Source of the DNA: JBEVJK01 sp040510195
GTDB taxonomy: Bacteria > Pseudomonadota > Alphaproteobacteria > Rhizobiales > Rhizobiaceae
NCBI GenBank assembly: GCA_040510195.1
Contig: JBEVJK010000086.1
Location: 1 to 64,000 of the forward strand
Direction: 5' to 3'
Length of the DNA stretch: 64,000 bases
Position 1 is the stretch's first letter. The number at the start of each line of letters is the position of its first letter. This document shows, one piece after another, positions 24,553 through 33,444 of this stretch. The position numbers and the translations under genes are program-made. The notes under the pieces were generated by a model. The model worked only from the letters and a program-made list of their open reading frames with translations. It searched no databases and was not told where the DNA came from.

Positions 24553-25725
24553 CTACCGGTCGAGCACCAGCCGGATCTCGACCAGGTTGGAGCGCACGCG
24601 CAGCACGTAGAACCCCATGGTGGCGAGGTGGGACGGCATGATCCAGCCCGCTTCGTCCCCGTTGGAGATGATCAGCGGCTGGATGCGCAGCGCCGAGCGG
24701 AACTGGTCGTCGAGCTGCGACCAAAGCTGCGTGAGGCCGCGCTGCACGAGCACGTCCTGGAAATCCGCCTGGGTCGCTCTCAGGATGCCGTAATAGCCGT
24801 AAAGCTGGCCGTAGGCGAACCAGAAGCGGTCGTCGGCGCGCGGGTCGAACCAGCCGGCATTGTAGTTCTCGGACCGCTCCCGGAGGATGGCGGAGGTGGC
24901 GCCGATGTCGTTGGCCACGCGGTCGATGAACTGCAGGAGGTTGTCGGCGCGGGCGTCGAACACCGCCTGGCACTTCTCCAGCCGGACGTTGAAGCCCTTC
25001 AGGTCGCCGATCGCCGCCCGGTAGAAGCTGGGCGTCGGCGTCTTCGGCCCGAACGGCGACAGGCCGAAATACCAGGTGGATTCGTCGAACTGCAGATTGC
25101 CGCGCGCCGCCTGCAGGCCGGCATCGACCTGGCTGGTGCCGCGCACCCGGCCGAGCGTGTCCACCAGTTCCACCGAGGTGCGCCGCACCGCCTGGTTGAT
25201 GCCGCGCTGGAACGAGGCCTTGTTGTCGAAGAACGGCGTGCTGTCCCACGGCATCCCGAACAGCCCGAGCTTGTAGAGGATCATCGACGAGATCCAGGCG
25301 TTCTGGTTGACGTTGAAGTCGACCAGGTCGGCCGTGACGTCGACGATCGCCGAAGGGCGGCAGGTGCGCGCCTGGCCCTCGCCCGTGGTGGCCTGCCCGG
25401 CGGCGGCACCCTGCTGGGGCACGATCTCGCCGGTTTCCGGCGCCACCGGCTGGCTCGCGGCGTTGGCGTAGCGGGCGAAATTGTAGGCGTCGACATAGTT
25501 CGGGTTGAAGTTGATCCACCACTGGGTGGCGTAGATGAAGTTGGCGTAGAGCGCGATCAGCCCGAGCAGCACCAGGCCGACCACCAGCTTGAGGATCCAC
25601 CCCCGCTGCACGTACCAGCGGCCGGCCCACAGGAAGGGCCACAGGAGGATGCCGATCACCCAGCCAATGCCGCGACCGATCCACTGGAACACCCAGGTGA
25701 AGAAGTTGACGATCGGATCGAGCAT
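24553..25725 (-). CDS. DUF2333 family membrane-anchored protein
   Basis: A 390-residue protein that I place in DUF2333. The N-terminus is unusual: a Trp-rich amphipathic stretch (MLDPIVNFFTWVFQWIGRGI) is followed by a true membrane segment near residues 44-65 (LKLVVGLVLLGLIALYANFI). The rest, about 320 residues, is likely periplasmic or at the membrane surface and has no catalytic motif I can name. Patches include FNVNQNAWISSMILYKLGLF and SENYNAGWFDPRADDRFW. It is the last gene of the five-gene operon that starts at 31236, nine bases after the previous stop. It is likely the membrane anchor of whatever complex the operon encodes. Confidence 0.82.
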   Translation of the reverse strand: MLDPIVNFFTWVFQWIGRGIGWVIGILLWPFLWAGRWYVQRGWILKLVVGLVLLGLIALYANFIYATQWWINFNPNYVDAYNFARYANAASQPVAPETGEIVPQQGAAAGQATTGEGQARTCRPSAIVDVTADLVDFNVNQNAWISSMILYKLGLFGMPWDSTPFFDNKASFQRGINQAVRRTSVELVDTLGRVRGTSQVDAGLQAARGNLQFDESTWYFGLSPFGPKTPTPSFYRAAIGDLKGFNVRLEKCQAVFDARADNLLQFIDRVANDIGATSAILRERSENYNAGWFDPRADDRFWFAYGQLYGYYGILRATQADFQDVLVQRGLTQLWSQLDDQFRSALRIQPLIISNGDEAGWIMPSHLATMGFYVLRVRSNLVEIRLVLDR

Positions 25726-25734
25726 CGTGTCCCC

Positions 25735-27042
25735 TCAGTCCTTGAGCCCGTAGAGGCGCGCCCGGAATGCCTCCTTGTCCTTGAGATACGTGCTTTTGAG
25801 CGTCTCCACAACGGCGGCGCGCTGCGCCTCGCTCCAGCCCTCGTAGTCCCGATAGAAGCCCTGCTTGTTGAAGACGTAGCGGGAGACGAAATCGTCCGGC
25901 ACGAAGTCGGAGATCAGCCGGTTGGTGAGCCATGCGTCAGGATGGTCTGGCCGCGCACGCACCACCAGGAAGCGGTGCTCGGGCGGCATGTCCTCGATCC
26001 TGAGCTGGCCGAGCTGGGCGATCTCGCGCTTGGCGGAGTTGAGGAAAGGAAACGTTCCCTCGCGGCTGATCAGATCCGCATGGCTGTGGATCCAAGTCTG
26101 CAGCCAGACCTTGTCGGCCTTGCCGAGGTCGCGTTCCGGCTCGAGCTTCTGGATCAGCGCCCTGAGCGCCATCTCGGCCCGGTGCTCCAGATAGCCTGAG
26201 GTCTCGATCCAGGAGGCCCGCGGCAGGTCGATCCGTCCGCTGCCGGCCAGGAATCGGAACACCCGGTCGGCGTCGCGGATCGACAGGTAGGAGACCTGCC
26301 ATGGCCGCGAGCGGCGGAAGCCCGGCGCCGCCGGATCGCTGATCACCGTCGTGACGTCGGGATCGATGAACACGTAGAGTCCGCCGAAATGGCTGGTCCA
26401 GAAGGCGTTGTGGCGGAAGATCACCTGATCGGGCACCAGCGCGTTCTCGCGGATGTCGCCGGTCACCTTGGCGAGCTCCACCATGCGCGACAGCATGGCG
26501 GTGTCCCGCCACGCGTCGGGTTCCTGCTTCAGCCGGTCGACCAGGGTGCCGAGCTCGGCCGCCTTGCCGAGCACGTCCTCTGCCGACAGCACCCGGAACT
26601 CCACCTGGTTGATCGACAACAGGTCCTCGATGCTCTCCACCTTGGCGACCGAATCCTCGATCTCCCCGTAGATCACGTCCTTGATGGTCAGCGCGTCGAT
26701 CGCCCGCTGGTTGCGGGTCATGAATTCGTAGACCAGCTGCGAGGTGTTGGAGAAGGCGGTGTGGACCACCGGCAGGTCGACCTGCGCCGGCGTCAGGATG
26801 ATGAAGCGACGGTTGACCTCGTTGGGGTCGAGATAGGAGGCGTCGCCCAGCTCCTCGGCGATTTCGGGCGAGAAGCCGGTGCGGTCGATCTGGAAGCGGG
26901 CGAGCTTTGTCGGCGGCAGGCCGAAGGCGGCAAGCGCCTTGTTGTAGCGCTCGACGAGATGCTTCTCCTCGATCTGCAGCAAGCGGCCGTAGATCAGCTC
27001 GTTGTCGCGCAGGAGGTCCGTGCTTGACGCCCTTTCAGGCAT
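25735..27042 (-). CDS. Uncharacterised 435-residue protein of the AAA operon
   Basis: A soluble protein of 435 residues with no signal peptide or membrane segment and no catalytic motif I recognise. From memory it resembles the DUF6638 family of alphaproteobacteria, but I could not check. It begins MPERASSTDLLRDNELIYGR. It contains the blocks FSNTSQLVYEFMTRNQRAID, FRHNAFWTSHFGGLYVFIDP and EHRFLVVRARPDHPDAWLTN and ends in a charged helix. Composition is balanced, without repeats. Its start overlaps the end of the ATPase gene by eight bases, so the two are translationally coupled and probably act together. Function unknown. Confidence 0.8.
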   Translation of the reverse strand: MPERASSTDLLRDNELIYGRLLQIEEKHLVERYNKALAAFGLPPTKLARFQIDRTGFSPEIAEELGDASYLDPNEVNRRFIILTPAQVDLPVVHTAFSNTSQLVYEFMTRNQRAIDALTIKDVIYGEIEDSVAKVESIEDLLSINQVEFRVLSAEDVLGKAAELGTLVDRLKQEPDAWRDTAMLSRMVELAKVTGDIRENALVPDQVIFRHNAFWTSHFGGLYVFIDPDVTTVISDPAAPGFRRSRPWQVSYLSIRDADRVFRFLAGSGRIDLPRASWIETSGYLEHRAEMALRALIQKLEPERDLGKADKVWLQTWIHSHADLISREGTFPFLNSAKREIAQLGQLRIEDMPPEHRFLVVRARPDHPDAWLTNRLISDFVPDDFVSRYVFNKQGFYRDYEGWSEAQRAAVVETLKSTYLKDKEAFRARLYGLKD

Positions 27043-28942
27043 TCCACAACCCCTTGGCCTTCAGCGCCTCCATCTCGCGGACCGCCCGTTCCTTGAGCCT
27101 GACGTCGCGCAGCAGGCGCGACACGGCCGCGTCGTCGGCGCGGTCGGAGTAGCGGAACTCGCTGTCGGCGTAGCGGTTCACCTCCTGCATCACCATGTCC
27201 ATCGTGAACGGCCCGCGCAGCTCCTCGATCATCGCCTTCTTCTCGTCGTAGCCCTTGTGCAGGAAGGCCTCGGGCGTCGCAAACCACTCGTCCGGCAGCT
27301 CGATGTCCATCGCCCGCATCTTGATGGCGTCGGTGACGTTCTTGATGGCGCGGCCCGTGAAGCGCGGCTCGGCCTCCTTGATCATGTGCAGATAGGTGCC
27401 GATGTCGGCCATGGTCTTCGGCTCGCCATTGTCCTTCATGAAGCGTTCGTAGACCTGGGCCAGCCCATCCTCCTGCGGTCGCTCATGCGCCGCATAGGCC
27501 TCGCCCACCGCCCGCTTGATCTCCTGGGCGGCGTAGAGCGCATGCTCGCCGAGCGGGATCTCGTGGTTCTTGCCGGCGAGCAGGACGAAGATGTCGATGT
27601 AGTCGTCGCGCGTCTGCGGCCCGTCCACCAGCCAGCGCGCGCCGGCCCGCTGACGCAGCGCATCGTCGACGTTCTCCGGATAGTTGGAGAACATGCCGAA
27701 GCTCGCGTTGCCGCGCACCACCGTGCCGGCGCCGCCGAAAGCGTCCATCAGCACGCCGGTGATCTCCTGCTGGCCTGCCGAGGCGCGGTCGTCGGAGCGC
27801 TTGGCAGCCACCTGGTCGATGTCGTCTATGGTGCCAAAGCCGATCGCCCGCGGGTTGAGGACGGTGTTGATGAATTGTCGGCAGTTCTGGCCCGACTTGC
27901 CCTGGTAGGACGAGATCTGGTCGACGCCGAAATTCTCGTAGACGAACGGATAGCCGGCCACCTGGCAATAGCCGCTGACCAGCCCGGCGATCATCTGGAT
28001 CAGCGTGGTCTTGCCGGTGCCTGGCGCCCCGTCGCCGATGAAGGTGAACAGGAAGCCGCCGAGCTCGACGAACGGGTTCAGCTGCCGCTCGAAATCGTAG
28101 GCCACGAGCATCTTGGCGAGCTTCACCGACTGGTATTTGGCGATGTGGTTGCCGACCACCTCCTCCGGCTTCTTGAACGTCATGACCAGCGGCTTGGCCC
28201 GCTTGCCCGGCGCCACGTCGAAGCCGTCGAGCGTGAAATCGTCGGCGTCGATGCGGATATGCGCATTCTCGAACTCGCCGAGGCCGTCGAAGCGGCCCTT
28301 GCGCGTCAACAGACCGTCGATGGCGAGGCGGGCGAAGGCCCGGCAGCGTTGCGCGAGGTCGGCATCGTCCCTCGCCCTGGCCACCGCGCGATCGAGCCCG
28401 GCAACCAGCGCCTTCAGCGCATCGGGCGGCGTGTCGAAGAGGTAGTCCGGCTCGGCGAGGTCGTTGGGCGGCTCCCCTTCGCCGTCGATCGTCTGCAGCA
28501 GATAGGAGGCGAACGCGAAGGCGGCGACATAGGCCGCGGCCGCCTGCAGCGTCTTGAAGGTCGCTGCCTCCTCGCCTTCGAGCGGCGCCCGCTTGTTGCG
28601 GGCCTGCAACGCTTCCAGCGCGCTTCCCTGGGCGAACGCGTCCGCCACGGCCAGCGCCACGGCCAGCCCGCGCCGCGCCCTGACGAGGACCGTCTGCTGG
28701 ACGACGGACAGCAGCGGATCCTCCGGCCGCATCGCCGCCACCGTCTTGGCAAGCTCCACCTCGCGCGTCTTGCGCACCCCACCGGTCGACACCGTAGGCA
28801 CGAAGCGCCGCCCGGTGCCGGCGAGCGCGGCCGTCGAGCTGCCGCCCTCCTCCAGCACGACGATGCGGGTGATCATCGCCTGCGCGGTGCCGCGATGCTT
28901 CTCGATGTCGGCTTCGGGGATCGTGGTCAGGCCGGTGTCCAT
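27035..28942 (-). CDS. AAA+ ATPase of uncharacterised operon
   Basis: A 635-residue ATPase with a long N-terminal region of about 280 residues that I cannot assign, then an AAA+ module. Walker A is GDGAPGTGKTTLIQMI near residues 303-318. Walker B is IGFGTIDDIDQVAA, with two acidic residues following a hydrophobic strand. The region SFGMFSNYPENVDDALRQRA contains a sensor-1 asparagine and likely arginine fingers. The N-terminal domain looks helical and substrate-binding. The protein is soluble. It follows the 392-residue protein gene by 12 bases and overlaps the next gene by eight bases. Likely the motor of a complex that includes the coiled-coil and DUF2333 proteins; the substrate is unknown. 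Confidence 0.85.
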   Translation of the reverse strand: MDTGLTTIPEADIEKHRGTAQAMITRIVVLEEGGSSTAALAGTGRRFVPTVSTGGVRKTREVELAKTVAAMRPEDPLLSVVQQTVLVRARRGLAVALAVADAFAQGSALEALQARNKRAPLEGEEAATFKTLQAAAAYVAAFAFASYLLQTIDGEGEPPNDLAEPDYLFDTPPDALKALVAGLDRAVARARDDADLAQRCRAFARLAIDGLLTRKGRFDGLGEFENAHIRIDADDFTLDGFDVAPGKRAKPLVMTFKKPEEVVGNHIAKYQSVKLAKMLVAYDFERQLNPFVELGGFLFTFIGDGAPGTGKTTLIQMIAGLVSGYCQVAGYPFVYENFGVDQISSYQGKSGQNCRQFINTVLNPRAIGFGTIDDIDQVAAKRSDDRASAGQQEITGVLMDAFGGAGTVVRGNASFGMFSNYPENVDDALRQRAGARWLVDGPQTRDDYIDIFVLLAGKNHEIPLGEHALYAAQEIKRAVGEAYAAHERPQEDGLAQVYERFMKDNGEPKTMADIGTYLHMIKEAEPRFTGRAIKNVTDAIKMRAMDIELPDEWFATPEAFLHKGYDEKKAMIEELRGPFTMDMVMQEVNRYADSEFRYSDRADDAAVSRLLRDVRLKERAVREMEALKAKGLWNA

Positions 28943-28954
28943 TCTGCCTCCGGG

Positions 28955-30133
28955 TCAGACGTCGCTGATCACCTGCCCCTTGGACAGGATATGCACCTTG
29001 TAGCCCGCGAAGATCGTCTGCGCCTCGCCCGCCGCATAAAGCGCCTGGTAGGCCTCGTGCGGGATCAGCGCGTGCTTCTCGTAGCTCGACACGCCCTGCC
29101 GCGCCGCCTCCAGGTCGTCGGTGTTGATGTAGAACTCCTGCGTCGCCTTGTCGCTCGACCACAGGCCTCGGCGGCCGGGTTTCTCGGACTGCGAGAACAC
29201 CTCCTGGAGGGTCCAGGTGAGCAGCCAGGCGTTCTCCGGTCGCCGCACCTTGGAGAGCACTTCGGCCACCACCGAATTGTTCTCCGTGATGCCGCTCGAA
29301 TAGAAGGGACCGAGCACGAACCGCCGCAGCTGCGTCGGGTGAAGGGTCTCGAAATCCTTGTCGAGATTGCCGGCGATCGTCGCCGGCGACAGCGAATAGG
29401 CCGAGTTCTTCTCGGTGAAATCGTCGAAGCGATGCGCGAGCTCGGGATTGAGCAGGCCTTCCACCGGCAGCGGGATCTTGACCGTCTCGTCGAGCTTGCC
29501 GCTGTCGTCGACCAGCTGCGAGACCATCGCCTCGGACGAATCCTCGACCGTCGCCATGTAGATCAGCGGCAGGTTGGCGCTGCCGTCGAAGGTCGCCCAG
29601 TGGACGAGATAGTAGGGCCGCCCGGTCTTCGGGTTGACCGACACCGCCGCCGTCTCGGCCAGCGTGAATGGCCCGAAGGTGTCGCCGTCCTTGATGTCCT
29701 CCAAGTAGAGCCGCTCCGCCATCGACCGCTGCAGCGCCGCAGGAAACTCCTTGTGGCGCAGGATGAAGTCGGCCATCTCGGCCCTCAGCGTGTCCGGCTC
29801 GGGGATGTTGGCGAGCCGTTCCGGCGCCTGCCGGCGGTCGTTCTCCAGCTCGAGCACGTTCTGGAACACCGGAAATCCCGAGTCGGCGCGCGAGATCTTG
29901 AAGCGCTCCATGAAGCCCAGGCGGTTGCGCCAGGACGAGAACGATCTCTCCAGCCGGCCGATGTAGCCGGAGACGATCTTGGCGACCAGGTCGTGCCGGT
30001 AGAGCGGCGAGCGGTCGTCGCGCATGAAGATGTTGAGCCCTTCAAGCGCCGCCGCGATCGCCGCGAAATAGCGTTCGGCGGGGTCCGCGGCGGGCGCCGC
30101 GCCGGCGAGCGGCGAGGAGGCTGCGTCGGGCAT
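28955..30133 (-). CDS. Uncharacterised 392-residue protein of the AAA operon
   Basis: A soluble 392-residue protein without recognised motifs. ATG 30133 is chosen because it lies 11 bases after the preceding stop; the frame stays open much further upstream through the previous gene. The N-terminus is Ala/Pro-rich and low in complexity (MPDAASSPLAGAAPAADPAE). The body contains IGRLERSFSSWRNRLGFMER, VSVNPKTGRPYYLVHWATFD and LPLIYMATVEDSSEAM. These long conserved-looking stretches and its fixed place between the coiled-coil protein and the ATPase suggest a structural or adaptor role. I cannot name the family. Confidence 0.78.
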   Translation of the reverse strand: MPDAASSPLAGAAPAADPAERYFAAIAAALEGLNIFMRDDRSPLYRHDLVAKIVSGYIGRLERSFSSWRNRLGFMERFKISRADSGFPVFQNVLELENDRRQAPERLANIPEPDTLRAEMADFILRHKEFPAALQRSMAERLYLEDIKDGDTFGPFTLAETAAVSVNPKTGRPYYLVHWATFDGSANLPLIYMATVEDSSEAMVSQLVDDSGKLDETVKIPLPVEGLLNPELAHRFDDFTEKNSAYSLSPATIAGNLDKDFETLHPTQLRRFVLGPFYSSGITENNSVVAEVLSKVRRPENAWLLTWTLQEVFSQSEKPGRRGLWSSDKATQEFYINTDDLEAARQGVSSYEKHALIPHEAYQALYAAGEAQTIFAGYKVHILSKGQVISDV

Positions 30134-30144
30134 TTCCGGCCGGA

Positions 30145-31236
30145 TCAGGTCTCGCCCACGTAGTCGGCGGCGTTGTGCTTGCGCATAACCTCGTCGAAAC
30201 GGCGGGCGAACGCGTCGTCGGCGAGCTTCTTGCGGCGCTGGATGTCCTCGGTGGCGACCATGTTCTTCTCGTGCAGCTCCAATAGGTCGCCGATGTGCTT
30301 CTGGGCGGCTGCGCCGATGCCGGCCATGGTCTCCTCGGCGGTGGTGTCGACCTGGCTGCCGAGCGTGTTGATCTTGTGGGCGACGTCCTGCTGGGCGGCC
30401 GTCTTGAGGCTGTCCTCGAGCGCCTTGTAGAGCACGATGCGCTGCTCGGTGTCGATGGTGAGCTTGTTGATCAGCGTGTTCTGCGCCGCGATCTGGTTGT
30501 TGAGCGAATCCACGAAGGTCTGGAACATCGAGGTGTAGCGCTCCAGCGTCTGGCTCTCCGCAAGCAATTCCTGCTCCTTGGCCTGCCTCTCGTTGTATTC
30601 GGTAGCGAGCTTGGACCGGTCGCCCTCCAGCTGCGTCCGCTCCTTCTGGTTGGTCGATGCGGCGATCTTGTTCTCGATGTCGAGCAGCAGCGGGTTGAGC
30701 TCCTCGATCCGCTTCTGGGTCGACGTCAGGTTCTCCATCGTCGCCTTGCGGCGCTCGATAACCTGGGCAAGGCTGGCCTCCGAGGTCTTGTAGCGGGCGT
30801 CGAGCACCTGCTTCTGGGCCTTCAGGATGCCGACGATGGTGTCCGACTTGGACAACAGCTCCTGCAGGTTGCCGGCCAGCGACATGTTGCGCACGCGGTC
30901 CGTGCGCATGCGCTGCTTGGCCTGCTCGGAGAAGACGCCGACCACGCTCTCCCAGCCGGTGTAGCTCTTCATGCTCTCGAACTCGGTGCCGAACACGTTG
31001 GTGGCGTCCTCGAGCCCGATGATGAGGTCGGCAATGTTCGCCTCCATCACCTTCTGCTGCTTGACGACGTCCTCGATGCGGGCGTTCTCGATGTCGAAAT
31101 CGGCCGAGCCGATGGACTTGTCGGCCTTGGCGAGCGTCTCCAACACGCTCCCCGACTGCTCGATCCTGCCTCGCATCTCCTCCACCTGGGCCTTGGTCTT
31201 GGCGATCTCCTGGTCGAAATGCTGCATGCTGGCCAT
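30145..31236 (-). CDS. Long coiled-coil protein, first gene of the AAA operon
   Basis: A 363-residue protein that is almost entirely helical with heptad-like spacing, for example RRKATMENLTSTQKRIEELN and NNQIAAQNTLINKLTIDTEQ. No signal peptide or membrane segment is present. The C-terminus is charged (RRKKLADDAFARRFDEVMRK). ATG 31236 has GGAGGA six bases upstream, a strong ribosome-binding site, which rules out the longer open frame. It heads the five-gene operon with spacings of 11, 12, -8 and 9 bases to the next genes. The shape suggests a scaffold or filament-like partner for the ATPase, somewhat like TelA-type tellurite-resistance proteins, but I see no clear TelA signature. Confidence 0.8.
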   Translation of the reverse strand: MASMQHFDQEIAKTKAQVEEMRGRIEQSGSVLETLAKADKSIGSADFDIENARIEDVVKQQKVMEANIADLIIGLEDATNVFGTEFESMKSYTGWESVVGVFSEQAKQRMRTDRVRNMSLAGNLQELLSKSDTIVGILKAQKQVLDARYKTSEASLAQVIERRKATMENLTSTQKRIEELNPLLLDIENKIAASTNQKERTQLEGDRSKLATEYNERQAKEQELLAESQTLERYTSMFQTFVDSLNNQIAAQNTLINKLTIDTEQRIVLYKALEDSLKTAAQQDVAHKINTLGSQVDTTAEETMAGIGAAAQKHIGDLLELHEKNMVATEDIQRRKKLADDAFARRFDEVMRKHNAADYVGET

Positions 31237-31510
31237 CGGATTCCTCCAAGCGTGAGCCACCGGTCGGTGAGCGAATATAGGGGCGCCCCCCGGCGATGGA
31301 AAGCGGCTGGTCGGGCACACGCTTGGCTGGCAGGCTGGCAAGTCGCACCGCCACGCACCCCTGCCGGTGTCGTTCTGAGGCAAGCGGGCGCCGCGGGCCG
31401 CATGGACGAGCCGCTTGAATCGGCCACAAAATGGTGTTTGGCTCGCGCCACTCGAAGCGGGACAAGATCAAACACTCCGCTTTTCGCGAGCTTCAATGGG
31501 AGAAACTGCA

Positions 31511-32446
31511 ATGTCGTCAATGAAATCCTTTGCCGCCGCGCTTGGCTTGGCGGCGGTTCTGACCTCCGGTGCGGCCTTCGCCGCCGACCCCGAGAGCTGC
31601 AAGGCGGTCCGCCTCTCCGATGTCGGCTGGACCGACATTCAAGCCACCACCGGCGTCACCGCCGTGCTGCTCGCCGCGCTCGGCTACGAGCCCGAGGTGA
31701 TCCAGCTTTCGGTGCCCGTCACCTACGCGTCTCTGAAGAACAAGGACGTCGACGTCTTCCTCGGCAACTGGATGCCGTCGATGACCAACGACATCAAGGA
31801 CTACACGGCGGACGGCTCGGTCGAGACGATCTCGCAGAACCTCGAGGGCGCCGGCTACGGCCTCGTGGTGCCCACCTACGTCGCCGAGGCCGGCGTCAAG
31901 ACGCTGACCGACATCGGCAAGTTCAAGGACAAGTTCGACGGCAAGATCTACGGCATCGAGGCCGGCAACGACGGCAACCGCATCATTCTAGACATGATCT
32001 CCAAGCCCGAGAGCAACCTCGACGGTTTCGAGCTGGTCGAATCCTCCGAGGCCGGCATGCTGACCCAGGCCGAGCAGTCGATGAAGGACAACTCCTGGAT
32101 CGTCTTCCTGGGCTGGACGCCACACCCGGTGATGGGCGAGATGAAGATCACCTATCTCGACGGCATGGGGGATTCCGGCTTCGGCGCCGCCACCGTCCAC
32201 ACCAATGTCCGGCAGGGCTACGTCCAGGAGTGCCCCAACGTCGGCAAGTTCATCCAGAACCTCAAATTTTCGCTCTCCATGGAAAACGAGATGATGGACC
32301 TGATCCTCAAGGGCGGCGACCCTCAGACCGTCGCCAAGGATTGGCTCAAGGCCCATCCCGACGTCGCCGGCCCCTGGATCCAGGGCGTCACCACCTTCGA
32401 CGGCGGCGATGCGGCCGCAGCCACCAAGGCGGCGCTGGAGGGCTGA
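31511..32446 (+). CDS. choX: Choline ABC transporter substrate-binding protein
   Basis: A 311-residue periplasmic binding protein (type OpuAC/ChoX). The signal peptide ends at AAFAADPESC. The mature protein has VRLSDVGWTDIQATTGVTAV and VFLGNWMPSMTNDIKDYTAD, where the tryptophan and tyrosine residues that box choline's quaternary ammonium lie, then YGIEAGNDGNRIILDMI and WIVFLGWTPHPVMG. It captures choline for import, the first step toward glycine betaine. ATG 31511 follows GGGAGA. An inverted repeat, GTGTTTG (31434-31440) and CAAACAC (31469-31475), upstream could be an operator. A strong terminator between this gene and choW would give more binding protein than permease. Confidence 0.94.
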   Translation: MSSMKSFAAALGLAAVLTSGAAFAADPESCKAVRLSDVGWTDIQATTGVTAVLLAALGYEPEVIQLSVPVTYASLKNKDVDVFLGNWMPSMTNDIKDYTADGSVETISQNLEGAGYGLVVPTYVAEAGVKTLTDIGKFKDKFDGKIYGIEAGNDGNRIILDMISKPESNLDGFELVESSEAGMLTQAEQSMKDNSWIVFLGWTPHPVMGEMKITYLDGMGDSGFGAATVHTNVRQGYVQECPNVGKFIQNLKFSLSMENEMMDLILKGGDPQTVAKDWLKAHPDVAGPWIQGVTTFDGGDAAAATKAALEG

Positions 32447-32480
32447 TCTCCCTCGACCGGCCGGCTTTCGGCTTGATCAG

Positions 32481-32511
32481 GGGCAGCCATTCAGAAATGG
32501 CTGCCCTTTTT
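32481..32511 (+). terminator. Intra-operon terminator between choX and choW
   Basis: GGGCAGCCAT pairs perfectly with ATGGCTGCCC around a six-base loop and is followed by TTTTT. This is a clear intrinsic terminator 35 bases after the choX stop and about 80 bases before choW. It likely lets only part of the transcripts continue, so ChoX is made in excess over the membrane parts. Confidence 0.9.
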
Positions 32512-32589
32512 CGTTTCCTGTGACAAGATGGCGGCGGACGCCCGCGGGCGTCCGCCGGGGGCGATGCAGGGGATCATCAAGAGGGGACC

Positions 32590-33444
32590 ATGGATCCGAT
32601 CTCGAAATTTCTGGCCGCCTACAAAATTCCTATCGGCCCGTGGGGCAAGGCCTTCTTCGATTTCCTGACCGACAACTTCAACGTCTTCTTCCGCGGGCTA
32701 TCCAACGGCCTCAACTTTCTTCTGGACGGCCTCGTCGACACGCTGCTTCTTCTGCCTCCGGTGCTGCTGGTGGCGCTGATCGCTCTCTTGGCCTGGTATC
32801 TCCAGCGCTCCCGCGCGCTCGCCGTCGGCGTGGCGATCGGCCTGCTGTTCATCATCAACCAGAACCTCTGGAAGCAGACCGTCGAGACCCTCGTGCTCGT
32901 CGTCGCCGCCGCCGCCGCATCCATGCTGATCGGCGTGCCGCTCGGTATCTGGGCCGCCCACAAGCCCAAGGTCTACCGGGTGATGTTGCCTGTCCTCGAC
33001 CTCATGCAGACGCTGCCGACCTTCGTCTACCTGATCCCGGTGCTGACCTTGTTCGGCCTCGGCAACGCGCCCGGCCTGATCGTCACCATCATCTTCGTCA
33101 TTCCGACCGCCGTGCGCCTGACCCATCTCGGCGTGGTCTCGGTGCCCAAGGCGATCATCGAGGCCGGCGAGGCCTTCGGCGCCACCCCCCGCCAGCTCCT
33201 CTGGAAGGTCGAGCTGCCGGCCGCGCTGCCCACCATAATGGCCGGCCTGACGCAATGCATCATGCTGTCGCTGTCGATGGTGGTGTTCGCCGCCCTGATC
33301 GGCGCCGGCGGGCTGGGCACCGAGATCAACCGGGCGCTCGGCTCGCGCAAGATCGACCTCGGGCTGGAGGCCGGCCTTGCCATCGTCGTGCTGGCCATCG
33401 TGCTCGACCGCATGACCCGTCTGGGCGTGGGAGACAAGAAATGA
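32590..33444 (+). CDS. choW: Choline ABC transporter permease
   Basis: A 284-residue inner-membrane permease of the ProW/ChoW type. It has about seven hydrophobic segments. The N-terminal 60 residues are amphipathic, as in ProW (MDPISKFLAAYKIPIGPWGK). The ABC permease loop that contacts the ATPase is EAGEAFGATPRQLLWKVELP (EAA motif) near residues 192-211. It carries choline across the membrane with ChoV as motor. The ribosome-binding site is AGAGGGGA before ATG 32590. The last four bases overlap choV (ATGA), so the two are coupled. Confidence 0.94.
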   Translation: MDPISKFLAAYKIPIGPWGKAFFDFLTDNFNVFFRGLSNGLNFLLDGLVDTLLLLPPVLLVALIALLAWYLQRSRALAVGVAIGLLFIINQNLWKQTVETLVLVVAAAAASMLIGVPLGIWAAHKPKVYRVMLPVLDLMQTLPTFVYLIPVLTLFGLGNAPGLIVTIIFVIPTAVRLTHLGVVSVPKAIIEAGEAFGATPRQLLWKVELPAALPTIMAGLTQCIMLSLSMVVFAALIGAGGLGTEINRALGSRKIDLGLEAGLAIVVLAIVLDRMTRLGVGDKK

